Assembly (NCBI GenBank): GCA_025349905.2
Contig: MU624648.1
Location: 1-35,718, forward strand
Origin: Blastocladiella britannica
Taxonomy: Eukaryota; Blastocladiomycota; Blastocladiomycetes; Blastocladiales; Blastocladiaceae
Direction: 5' to 3'
Length of the DNA stretch: 35,718 nucleotides
Below are positions 1-8,681 of the stretch, piece after piece. The notes under the pieces are model-generated. The model did not search any database. It had not been told where the DNA came from and worked only from the letters and a program-made list of their open reading frames with translations. Positions within the stretch are counted from its first letter, which is position 1. Each line of letters starts with the position of its first letter. A program made the translations under genes and the position numbers.

Positions 1-32
1 AAAAAAAAAAAAGAAAGAAAGATAAAGCCTAC

Positions 33-801
33 TGAAAGACTGATCCGAAACGCCCATGTTCCACAAGTTGATGCGCAGATCGTCGCCCGACAGGAACGTC
101 TCGCCATCCGAGTTGACCGAGATCGAGTTGATGTGGTACGCGTGCGCGTTGGCGTAGGTGCGGCGCGGCACCGCGGCGACAATGTTGTCGTGGTGGGTCA
201 TGACTGGGAACTTGAGATCCGCTGGCGAAAAGTGCGCGGGCAGCGCGCCTGACTCGGGGACATTGACCTCCGAGACGACCTTGATCGCCTTTTCGTACAC
301 TTTCCAGAGCTTGATCGTTTTGTCTATTTGATTTTTATAGGGTAAGCATAACCAAGTAAAAAAATTAAGAAGAATAGGGACCGTTGGTCGACAGCAAGAA
401 ATGGGCCGAGTTTTGCTTCCGAAGCCACTTGATCTTGTTGATCTTTTCCTCAATCTCGAGCGACTTGAGGTAGTCAAACTCTGGCTCGTGCGACTGGAAT
501 TCGGTGTAGAATTTGTACTCGCAGCCCCGTTTCTGGTGGTGTCCATATTGCGTAATGTTGTGAGTATTTATTGATCACAACGAAAAAAATATGGTTTTGC
601 GTGTCCGATCGGCAATGAAAAAAAGGGGGATAACGTACGCCCTCGTTGCGCTCAAAGAGCACGACACGGCCGCCGCGGTCACCGGTCGCGAGGTAGTCGC
701 CCGAGTGGTCAAACTCCACCGCCGAGATAATGTCGGCTGTTGGATGTTATGCAAGTGCATTTGTCAGAACAGTCCGACCCAGCCGGTGCTTTCCAATTCC
801 A

Positions 802-836
<35 letters not shown>

Positions 837-970
837 GCAGTAGGGAAGCAAAGGAAAAAAAAGAAAACGGTAAAAGCACCTTCGGTAATATCCTCAAGGT
901 CGCCCTTGTCACCAAAGCACTGGGCAAACTTCCAGTTGTGCTCGTTGTCAACGTCCATGAGAGCAGCCAT
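33..970 (-). CDS. CDC55: PP2A regulatory B55 subunit, N-terminal part (3' end outside window)
   Basis: WD40 beta-propeller B subunit that gives protein phosphatase 2A its substrate choice in mitotic exit and signalling. Exons on the minus strand are 880-970, 639-736, 382-532 and 33-323; the last exon ends at a GT donor at 32-31, so the gene continues off the left edge. The 210 codons present carry near-invariant B55 signatures: [18 protein letters not shown] at the N terminus, then [49 protein letters not shown], and [11 protein letters not shown]. Introns are 143, 106 and 58 bp and keep frame (phases 1, 0, 1). The start at 970 begins the protein a few residues before the first conserved block. 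The family is about 450 aa, so slightly under half is visible. The identification is secure; calling it the Cdc55-type rather than another B55 paralogue rests on there being one gene in most fungi. Confidence 0.95.
802..836. repeat. CAGC tetranucleotide microsatellite in intron 1 of the B55 gene
   Basis: Almost nine uninterrupted copies of the 4-base unit CAGC (TGGC/GCTG on the coding strand) lie inside the first B55 intron (737-879). The array gives open frames on both strands with Gln-Pro-Ala-Ser or Trp-Leu-Ala-Gly repeats. These are artefacts, since the flanking exons join perfectly without it. Confidence 0.9.
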
Positions 971-1443
971 TCGGTTTTTTTTTTTTGGTTGGTTTGATTG
1001 GTCGGTTTGATTGGGGTGCGGTGTTACGATTCGATTGATTCTTTGGGAGACGCCGGTGGTTGGTTGGTTAGTATTTGCTATCGGTATACTGGGTGGGCGG
1101 TGGGCCGGTAAATGGCGCACACACTTTTTTCTTTCTTTACTGTTTTCGATTGGCGGTAGTGTTGCTTTGTGTTTGGTGGTGGTTTTTGTTTTCGAAGAGG
1201 CGGCCACCCGGAAATGAAGAGAGGTGAGATAACTGATAAACGCAATACGACGACGTTGGAGACGACACGAGAGCGAGGGCACTGTGGTCCTTGATGTATT
1301 TGTAACCCTCAGCCGCCGTCCGACGAGTGGTGCCCGTGGTGCCTGGGAAAAAGTGCCATCCCATCGCCTGGCCGCGGTTCTATGTGCAACTGGTCACGGG
1401 CATCGAGGATCCCTCTTTCGCGAAATACTTCAAAAAAAAAAAA
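971..1443. promoter_or_regulatory. Divergent promoter between B55 and RPB10, with three CCAAT boxes
   Basis: This 473-bp spacer separates the divergent starts of B55 and RPB10. ATTGG, which is CCAAT on the B55 strand, occurs at 997-1001, 1010-1014 and 1149-1153. A T-run lies at about 975-986 and an A-run (about 1432-1444) abuts the RPB10 start. I see no convincing gene here; the open frames on both strands lack family similarity and overlap one another. CCAAT function is an inference, noting that the window itself encodes the CCAAT-binding subunit HAP5/NF-YC. Confidence 0.5.
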
Positions 1444-1785
1444 ATGATCATCCCAGTCCGGTGCTTCTCGTGCGGCAAGGTCGTCGGTGACAAGTGGGAA
1501 AAGTACCTGGACCTGCTGCAGGCGGACTACACGGAAGGGTCTGTCTTTGTTGTTTTCACTCGTCAATTCCTTTTCGGTGCTGACTGCAAAAATGTAACAG
1601 CGCGGCCATGGACGCATTGGGCCTCAAGCGGTACTGCTGCCGTCGAATGATCTTGACGCACGTCGATATCATTGAAAAGCTCTTGTTCTTCCGCTGTACG
1701 TTGCTGTCATGCTTATGTTATTGGAAATGCAGCGCTCATTTCCTCCTATTCACCAGCGGCCAAATCGGTCACGGTCTCCAACTGA
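1444..1785 (+). CDS. RPB10: RNA polymerase I/II/III shared subunit RPB10 (ABC10-beta)
   Basis: Small zinc-binding subunit common to all three nuclear RNA polymerases, needed for assembly of the RPB3/RPB11 subassembly. Exon 1 (1444-1538) encodes [20 protein letters not shown] and ends at TEG. Exon 2 (1601-1695) gives the diagnostic [20 protein letters not shown]. The zinc ligands CxxC and CC are all present. The 3' end is less certain. A donor at 1696 could join an acceptor at 1756, giving a final exon 1757-1785 and a 72-aa protein close to the usual 67-71. It could also join an acceptor at 1732, giving 80 aa. Either way the C terminus lacks the usual RYNPLE-like ending. A 61-bp intron matches the local size, so I prefer the first. 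The 5' flank is an A-tract touching the ATG. Confidence 0.93.
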
Positions 1786-1990
1786 GCGAAAAGAGAGCTG
1801 GACGCCCTTTAGTGTATCATACCTTGGCCATTTATTTTGCTTTGTTTTTATCTTTTTTTTTTTCGGTACTTCTATGGTCATGGGGAACTTCAACTGTGCC
1901 AGCGAGCATTGCCTGCTGGCTGCTTGGTTGGTTTGGTTGAAGTCCAAAAAAAATGCAATTTTTTTCCAAACCCGTCGCTGCCCTTATTTT

Positions 1991-4900
1991 TCACTGCATC
2001 GCCTGGTCCTCGGCATCCTCGGGGATGGCCGGCCGCGCACGCAAGATTGGACGCAGCGCCGGCATCGTGGTCGGCGCAGTAGAAGGTGCGACCGCGCTGC
2101 TGGATCCGCCGTCTGCATCTCCACCTCCTCCACTGGCGCCAACCAGCGGAGCGGTCGAACCGCCGCTCTGAGCCGACGTTGGTCGCGTTGATCCGCCATG
2201 AGCAGCACCACCGGCACTGCCGAACGGACGCCCAATAGTCGCATGTGGGCCGCTGCCGATCGGGTACTCGGCCACGGGCGCCACCATCAAGTTGGCGCGC
2301 ACCTGCTTGCGCCGCTGGTACACGGCAATCATGAGCACCAGCGCGACCGTGATGGCGAGCGAAATGCCCGTGGCCAGCAACGACGTGGCCAGGTCCACCG
2401 ACAGACCGTACAGCCGCACCGGGTACGTGGACTGCAAGAGACAGTACGAGTGGCCCGTGGCCACCCCGATCGTCGACACGTGCACCGAAAAGTAGTACTC
2501 GGCCGGGTGCGGGAACGGTGGGGTCACGCCCGCGCAGGGGGAGCCCGTTAAGCACACCCAGCTGATATTGACGCCCTGGCCCGACGGGAACACGTACCGG
2601 CCGTCGGCTAGCTGTACCAAGTCCACGTTCATGTTGGGCGACCACGAGTACTGGTTGATGGCGGCGATCTGGGACGCGGCAAAGGAGCCCGTACTGAGGC
2701 CAGGAGCCTTGACGGTCGCACTGGCGCCCGCAATCAGCGTTAACGTCACGGGGCTCTGGAACGGGGTTGCAGTGCCTGTGACTTGGTCCCACAGCGAAAA
2801 TGTCGGCTTGTAGTCCGCGTCCATGTACAGGCACGGAACTTCGGCCACAGGGTCAATGCACGTCATAGACGACACGGGGATCGGGTCTACTTGCAGCAAC
2901 AGCCCCGGCGGGCACCCGACGTACACGATCAGCGGGCCCAGCGCTGCGGCCGCACACGACTCGCCCTTTAAGATCTCGATCGTCAGTGCCGCCGCGCTCG
3001 GGTCGGCTCCCGGTTTCACCTGCGCCGGGTACTGCCCCAAGTCCGAGACCGTAACGGTATACACCACGCGGTTCTGCGCAGGGATTTCCAGCCTTACCGC
3101 CAGCACGCCAATGAGGTCCGGGTTCGAGATGGAGAACGCCATCACAATGGATGCCAGGTCCGCTCCCGCGGGCGGGGACAAGTCCACCGTGAACACGTAC
3201 GACTGCTTGTAGTCGAGGTAGATGGCCGGAGGTAGCTGCACATTGACCCGCGGCGTCGATGGGCCCGCGCCCGTGGCCGTGTTGGCCGCCACGGGCGTCG
3301 CTGACCGCGTGTACTGTGGGGTCAATGGGCCCGACGCGTACAGCGACGAGTACGGGCAGGTCGCGGTGATCCCGGTCCACGCTCCACTGGCCGTGGCCGC
3401 ATTGAGAATCGCTGGTGCCCACTCGGCCTGCCAGTTGATGTTTGATCGGGCCAGTCCCGCAGCCGTCCAGGTCAGAGCGTACGGTTGCTCGGTCGAGTCA
3501 AACTTGAGCGCGACTGTGTTGCTGGGTGCTCTGCCAATTGGAAACGATTGGGGGAAGCTTGAGATGCCCGCGTTCATCTGACATTTTTTTTGTCAGTTGT
3601 TGTAGGATCAAGATAATTGAAAATTGCCGTACTGTGCCATCCGATGTCAGGTAGAGGTACCCGTAGCTCGCATACGATGATTCAAGGGACGTGACCGTCA
3701 GTGGAGCTTGCAATGTGTCCATGAGGAACATGGAGTTGCCACCATCCGGGCTGTTTTTGTTTATTTCTTTCAGTCAGGTCTTTCCGGATCAAATTGACGG
3801 AACGGACCTGAAGAGAAGCGCGCTCCCGTAAATAAACAGCTCTTCGGTCGGCATTTGCGAGTACAAGATCTTGTTGAGAGTGAGGGGTCGCGATCCGGTG
3901 GTGGTGACGGTGATGGACATGGGATACTGAATGACCGAGGACGCGTTGAAGAGCTGCGGAGTTGCGCTGTTGGGCGAGTCTTTTATGCCCAAAATATTAA
4001 TGATCTGCGGTCAACTTACAAGGAAAAGGACAACATACAAAAGGGAACCGTGGTGGGAAACTGAAACTTGACATTCCAGCTCGACTCTTCCAGGGTCATG
4101 ATGGCATACACGCCGCTGCTCCTGAGGACCAGGAATGCAATAGTTCCACAGTGCTCGTTGCTAAAGTTGGCATCCACAATCGTAAACGCTGTGGTTCCCA
4201 GGTACTGCGCGAGGGTTGCGCCATTCGAATCGACCAGTTCCTGCGCCGATCCCGTCGTAAGATTGATCGACCACGCGGTCTGCGTGCCGACCACGATCGA
4301 GGCAACGCATTGCGCGAGGACCGGATCACGCGAGCAGGTGACGACCACGTTGGAGACGCATTGGGCCAAGGTCAGTGCCATTTCTTTGCCATTCTATGAG
4401 AAAATATTTCATTAGGTGCAACAAAAGAAGAAAAAAGGAGGAGAGTACCAATTTCACAACCACTCCTTTACTGGTGGCAAAAATACTCGTCCCATTGACT
4501 TCGTCTGCGTCAATGATTGTGACGGCAGAAGCTGAACCACACACTGCCGCAGCGCTGGTGATGGAAGACGGAAAGGTAGGGGTAACGACAGCGGAGGTCT
4601 TCCAATCGTTGGGTGAGATGAGGAGGGAGCCAGATAGCAGCCCAAGCGTCCTTCCAACGGTTGCAAGCAATGGGGATACGGCGGTGGTCGGTGCTCCAAG
4701 AGCTGAAAGCGAGCCGAGTGGTGACTTGCAAATCCAAGAAATTGAGCACAAAAGGATCAAGGATCCATAAAAAAAAATATTCAAAGTACCGTTGGGGATC
4801 CGCTTGCGAGCGAGAGCAGGGTGGTCACTGAGAATGCAAACGATTTGGCGGTATTGAATTGCTCCTTGGCAAGCAAGTAAGGCAGGAATGCAGAGGGCTT

Positions 4901-5404
4901 GACGTAGAGCAGTGCAACGCCTGGTGCAGATACCGTGGTGACCTTCAATTGCCATGCGGCCAGAGCTGGTTTGTAGCCTGATATGTCAACTGTAAGCATC
5001 TCATCCTGCCACAAAGTACTGAAATGCCAAAATATCGAACCACTTCGCACGATGGTCATATTCCTCCAGTTTTGCGTGGCCACGAGCTGCGAATTGGCCA
5101 AGACCACGACAGGGTACCCGCCAACCGCGTGCAGATCCCGCGCGCATGGCAAGCAGGTGGTGCCGTCGGCAGTAGTGATGATACTCACTGTGAGTGTGTA
5201 AGCTGCATTGGTCTCGAGGATCGGCGTGAATCCGGCAACCCCAAGCGCAGAACTTGCCGACGTTGATTGGCCATCCACCACCACGCTCCACGTGTAGCGT
5301 GGAGGCGCGATAGAGGCGGTAGCCAGAGGTGCAGCCACCGCCGCGGCCAGGAATGCGTATGCGATCAAGGCCAGCCCTGGGCTGTCATGGGAAATTGGTC
5401 GCAT
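1991..5404 (-). CDS. Large type I membrane glycoprotein, possibly CatSper-accessory-like
   Basis: Six exons (4790-5404, 4449-4724, 4020-4393, 3808-3966, 3633-3750, 1991-3577) join in frame to about 1042 aa. The start at 5404 puts a signal peptide (hydrophobic LALIAYAFLAAAVAAPLA) at the N terminus; an in-frame ATG at 5527 would bury it behind 41 residues. The ectodomain of about 900 residues is Ser/Thr/Val-rich with few charges, has N-glycosylation sequons (for example NMT, NGT, NLT, NIS) and paired Cys. One TM segment (LLATGISLAITVALVLMIAV) is followed by a basic stop-transfer and a 100-residue Gly/Ser-rich tail. The membrane-proximal part has the pattern C-P-P-G...C...CLYMDADYKPTFSLWD, which recalls the stem region of the CatSper beta/gamma/delta/epsilon ectodomains. 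That assignment is my inference from pattern only. A cell-surface adhesin-like protein is the main alternative. Confidence 0.8.
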
Positions 5405-5717
5405 TATTTTTGGATTGTTGGTTGAAATGTATGCTTCAAAGCGGCAAAGACTTGGAGAAGCCAACGCCCGCCCGCGATCCTTATCCTCAGCAGCTGTGGC
5501 CACGGTCATCGCCACGGTCATCGCCATTTTTCATTCATTTTTTCTGCTGCAGGAAATCACCGCCACGTTTCGCACGTGAAGGCGTTTCGAATCGTCGCGT
5601 ACCGAAGAATTCTTTTTTGCCACGACATTGACGCGTCTTCAAGGCTTAGCCACTCCCATTTTCGTCCTCTCTTTCAATCCGCAATAAACCTTTTGATTAC
5701 CATATTTCAGAACAACA
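5405..5717. promoter_or_regulatory. Divergent spacer between the type I membrane protein gene and PHO88
   Basis: A 313-bp region carries both divergent promoters. It includes a tandem 12-base repeat (two copies of the CCACGGTCATCG unit, about 5501-5524). This repeat, read on the minus strand, produces the upstream in-frame ATGs that I did not choose as the start of the membrane protein. No RNA gene or further coding region was seen. Confidence 0.45.
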
Positions 5718-6585
5718 ATGAGCGCACTCGGATTCGGAGCTGTCCGTTTTATTTTCCCTCAATTTTTTGAAAAGATATTGGCCCTGCGAAAAAAAAAAAA
5801 AAAAAAAAACGAGAATACTGAAGAAAATACGCGTCATATAGATTGCCAACCTGGCCTTTGTCATGGGCACGATGCAGCTGGTGCAGTACTTTAAGATTGG
5901 AGAGCACGAGGGCGACTTGCTGTACATCCGCGTGGCATTTGCCGTGACGCAGCTGCTGGTGGCGGGGGCCATGCTGCACCTCAAGAGCAAGATCGTGTCA
6001 GCCAATAACCAGGAAAAAATGACCTGGACCGAGCAGGGCGTGTACGTATTTTACTCTTTTTATGTTGAAATGCGTTGTCGTCATATCGACAAACAGAATG
6101 CGTGCATACGCTGACAAACCAGTATATTTCATATAGAAACACGGAAAAGAAGACGGGCACCATCTGCGAGTACGACCTGGTGCAGCACAAGGGCATGATT
6201 CGCCAGCACCTGATTGGCGCCGGCGTGATCACCGCATTGCACTTGTACGGCGGGTACACGCAGCCCCTGATCCTGCAGGTGATCATGCCCTGGAAGACCT
6301 TTGTGACCGCGCCGCTGTTTAGCCTGTACTACCGCGGCAAGGAGGCCGTCGAGGACCTTGCGCGGCCGTTCCCGACGCCGTCGCCTTTTGGGTACTTTCG
6401 TCATTTCTTTTGCTTTCGTTGGAGGCCCCTTCACTCATTGAAATGAAAACATCAGTCTCCCCACGTCTAACAACAACAACGCCGTGGAGAGCAAGAAGGA
6501 AGCCAAGAAGGAGGCCAAGAAGGAGGCGGCCGCTGCTGCCAAGTCCTCGTCGTCGGGCAAAAAAGAGAACAAGAAGACCAAGTAA
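5718..6585 (+). CDS. PHO88: PHO88/SND3-type ER membrane protein
   Basis: ER membrane protein of the SRP-independent (SND) targeting route, first named for phosphate transport in yeast. Exons 5718-5741, 5842-6041, 6137-6391 and 6456-6585 give 202 aa, against 188 in yeast. Two hydrophobic segments (NLAFVMGTMQLVQYF and VAFAVTQLLVAGAMLHL) precede the family features: the KIVSANNQEKMTWTE stretch, CEYDLVQHKGMIRQ, and HLYGGYTQPLILQVIMPWK, matching the YLKYTNPLFMQSI region of yeast Pho88. The C terminus is an Asn run followed by Lys/Ala-rich repeats (KKEAKKEAKKE), a typical basic cytosolic tail. Exon 1 is only 24 bp and its donor (GTCCGT) is weak; intron 1 holds a 21-base A-run. If exon 1 is wrong, translation could start at the ATG at 5863. 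The rest is secure. Confidence 0.85.
5789..5809. repeat. 21-base poly-A tract in PHO88 intron 1
   Basis: An uninterrupted run of A lies 33 bases upstream of the intron 1 acceptor of PHO88. A similar 19-base A-run (21256-21274) sits in intron 1 of the TmcB-like gene. Shorter A/T runs of 8-11 bases occur in many other introns and start-codon flanks. Confidence 0.85.
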
Positions 6586-6646
6586 AGCGAGCTCTTGAAA
6601 AAAAAAATACAGCATATCACTTTATACTAAAAACGCACTGCATCTG

Positions 6647-7640
6647 TTAAAAGATGGTCAGGAGCGCGAAAATCGCATACAGCAGGCCGACCGGGTATGC
6701 TACCAGCAGGCGCTGGTCGCTCATAGACAGCACCGTCACAAACATGGTGGATGCCGAGTATGTGCACCAGCACACGGACAGTCCCGACAAGAGCAGGCCA
6801 AAACTTGTGCTGCATATTTATATGACGTGAATAAGTAGCTATGTAGAAAGAAACAGCAGAAGAAATACCTGACATTGAGCACCGCAGTCACCATCGACAA
6901 CAGGACCATGGGCAAAAGACAGTACCCGAGGACGGCCACCGTTTGCGACCCTTCGATCCCGCGATCCGACATCAGGTTGAGAATCGCGTACATGCCAAGG
7001 CAGCCCAGGGCTCCGAGGCCGTAAATGTAGCTAAAGACCAGCTTCTTTGACTGAAATTCAATCAATAAGTTGTGTGTAAGTGACGACGCGGTCTGCAACG
7101 TGGCAGCAGCACAGCTTAAATATAAAAAGAATACCATCAACAGGAAAATGCCAAACATGAGGCAAAAGAGCAGCGGGCCGGCAAGGTCCGTGTCGTCCAT
7201 GAGGTTCTTTTGGATTGGGCGGAAGGGATTCAGAGCCGCAAACGCCTGTTTTTTACATTTACTATTCAGTACCAAGGACATGACGTGCAACGGGACAAAT
7301 GGTGGTGTACCTTGTCCCAAATATGACCAAAATTGATCCCGAGCTCCTGCAACAGCGGTGGCTCGCCGTCGAGTGCGCCTCCAAGAAACGCGGCGCGCCA
7401 GTTGACATGGATCATAGCGCCTTGCTGCTGCTGCTGCTGGTGTCCCATCGGTCCTGGGGTCGCCATGCCGTACGGGTGCGAGCCCATGGGCATGTTCATG
7501 CCGCTGCCGCCAGACATTTGGCCCATCGGTTGCTGCATCATCTGTTGCTGTTGTTGCTGTTGCTGCCCATACTGTGCCGCCTGGTAGAACTGGAGCGAGT
7601 CCGGGGCCGGAATCGTGGCGTACGGCGCGTACGACGTCAT
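6647..7640 (-). CDS. YIP1: YIP1/YIPF5 Rab-interacting Golgi membrane protein
   Basis: Five-TM protein of ER exit sites and early Golgi that binds prenylated Rab GTPases (Ypt1/Ypt31 in yeast) and YIF1 in ER-to-Golgi transport. Exons 7311-7640, 7135-7245, 6869-7050 and 6647-6809 give 261 aa, near the family norm of 250-260. The cytosolic N terminus is Gln/Met/Gly-rich with Gln runs coded by mixed CAG/CAA. The family core follows: PLLQELGINFGHIWDK, DDTDLAGPLLFCLMFG, FSYIYGLGALGCLGMYAILN, LGYCLLPMVLLS, and a final LVAYPVGLLYAIFALL. The motif set DLAGP, YIYG and GYCLLP separates YIP1/YIPF5 from the paralogue YIF1. All three introns keep frame (phases 0, 0, 2). It converges with PHO88, with only 61 bp between the stop codons. 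Confidence 0.94.
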
Positions 7641-8681
7641 AATATTTTTGAATAGATTTTGATTGATGTTGAGCCACTTCGTTTTTTGAGAGAGGAGCGA
7701 ACGCGCATTTGATTCAACCACCCATTCTTTTTTTCCCTCGTCGAACAGGTAATGCTTGTCGGGGCGGGAGAGCAGGTACTGTCACTTCCCAACGACTGAC
7801 TTGTCCTTGAACTCTGCAAGTGTGTCCAGAGCGATCTATAGAAAAAAAAAACGACCTCTTCGAGTTTATAGCTGTTCGAGTGGTGGCTGAACAAGACAAG
7901 AAATCCTGCTTTGCCGGAATTCTTGGTATTTTTTCAGATTTCCCAGAGAAATCCGCCGCATGTCAGAGTTCCGACAGAAATTCACATCGATCTCTGAAAG
8001 ATTTTCCTCTCCGATTTCTCCATGAGCGCGTCCATCTTGTCACTAAAAAAAAACGACCAACCACCTACAGTTGCAACGCCAATGCAACGCCCCACCACCC
8101 GTTTGCCACTGTGTTGTCAATTATTTTTATTATTTGGTGTTGTGTTGCTGATCTTGATAGAATGTCGTTGGCGTTGCGTTGGTCGAATCGTGTCGTGTTC
8201 GTGAAGTAGGACGAGAGCTCTTGTTTGTTGTTGTTGTTGTTGGTGGTGTTGTCAAGAGTAGTTGGAATGAATAGTTACAATTATTTTTGGGAAAATTGGG
8301 AATTGATTTGAATTGGAATTCTGGTTGGAATTCGGATTAGATTTCCAAGCGATTTTCCTGGTCAGCATTTCCCACTGCTTTCCGATGCAGAACTCGGTAG
8401 CGCCTTCGCCGGATTACAGTTGGAAATCGGGGACGAATTCTGACAGAGATCGGGGTCACAAGAATTCTGGGAGAACGAATGGGGCTCCAAATTTTTTCTT
8501 GCGCGGGCATCACTCGAACAGCCGTGCGGTTCCTCTCAACACACACTTCAAACCCTTTAAGATCCACTCCACAGCTCGTCCAAAATGGATTAAAACAGAA
8601 GACAGGATGCATTTTTAAAGTGGGGAACAAGTTACGAAGAAAAAAAACAGAAGTACACGCAAAAAAAGGAAAGCAAGAAAG
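7641..8681. other. Only ~1-kb gene-free spacer; repeated GAATTC and GATTTCC-like words
   Basis: This region holds the upstream flank of YIP1 and the downstream flank of the ABC transporter. I found no exon with family similarity and no tRNA-like cloverleaf. It is AT-richer than the genes. It contains five GAATTC sites (near 7917, 8317, 8330, 8434 and 8462) and several degenerate GATTTCC/GGAAATC words on both strands (for example near 7938, 8340 and 8424). A short GTT repeat lies at about 8222-8247. The longest open frame, minus strand about 8337-8630 (97 codons), shows no recognisable motif. A lineage-specific small gene or a decayed repeat cannot be excluded. Confidence 0.4.

Noticed and set aside
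764..1282. 172-codon minus-strand open frame covering the B55 start
   Set aside because: It runs through intron 1 and the CAGC microsatellite; only the segment 880-970 is real coding sequence and it matches B55.
5405..5527. In-frame ATG at 5527 as start of the type I membrane protein
   Set aside because: It would place the hydrophobic signal peptide 41 residues inside and derives from a 12-base tandem repeat; the ATG at 5404 gives a normal signal peptide.
7641..8681. tRNA or other structured RNA gene in the largest spacer
   Set aside because: No cloverleaf with a recognisable T-loop GTTCRANNC and matching acceptor stem was seen by eye; a covariance-model scan would be the decisive test.
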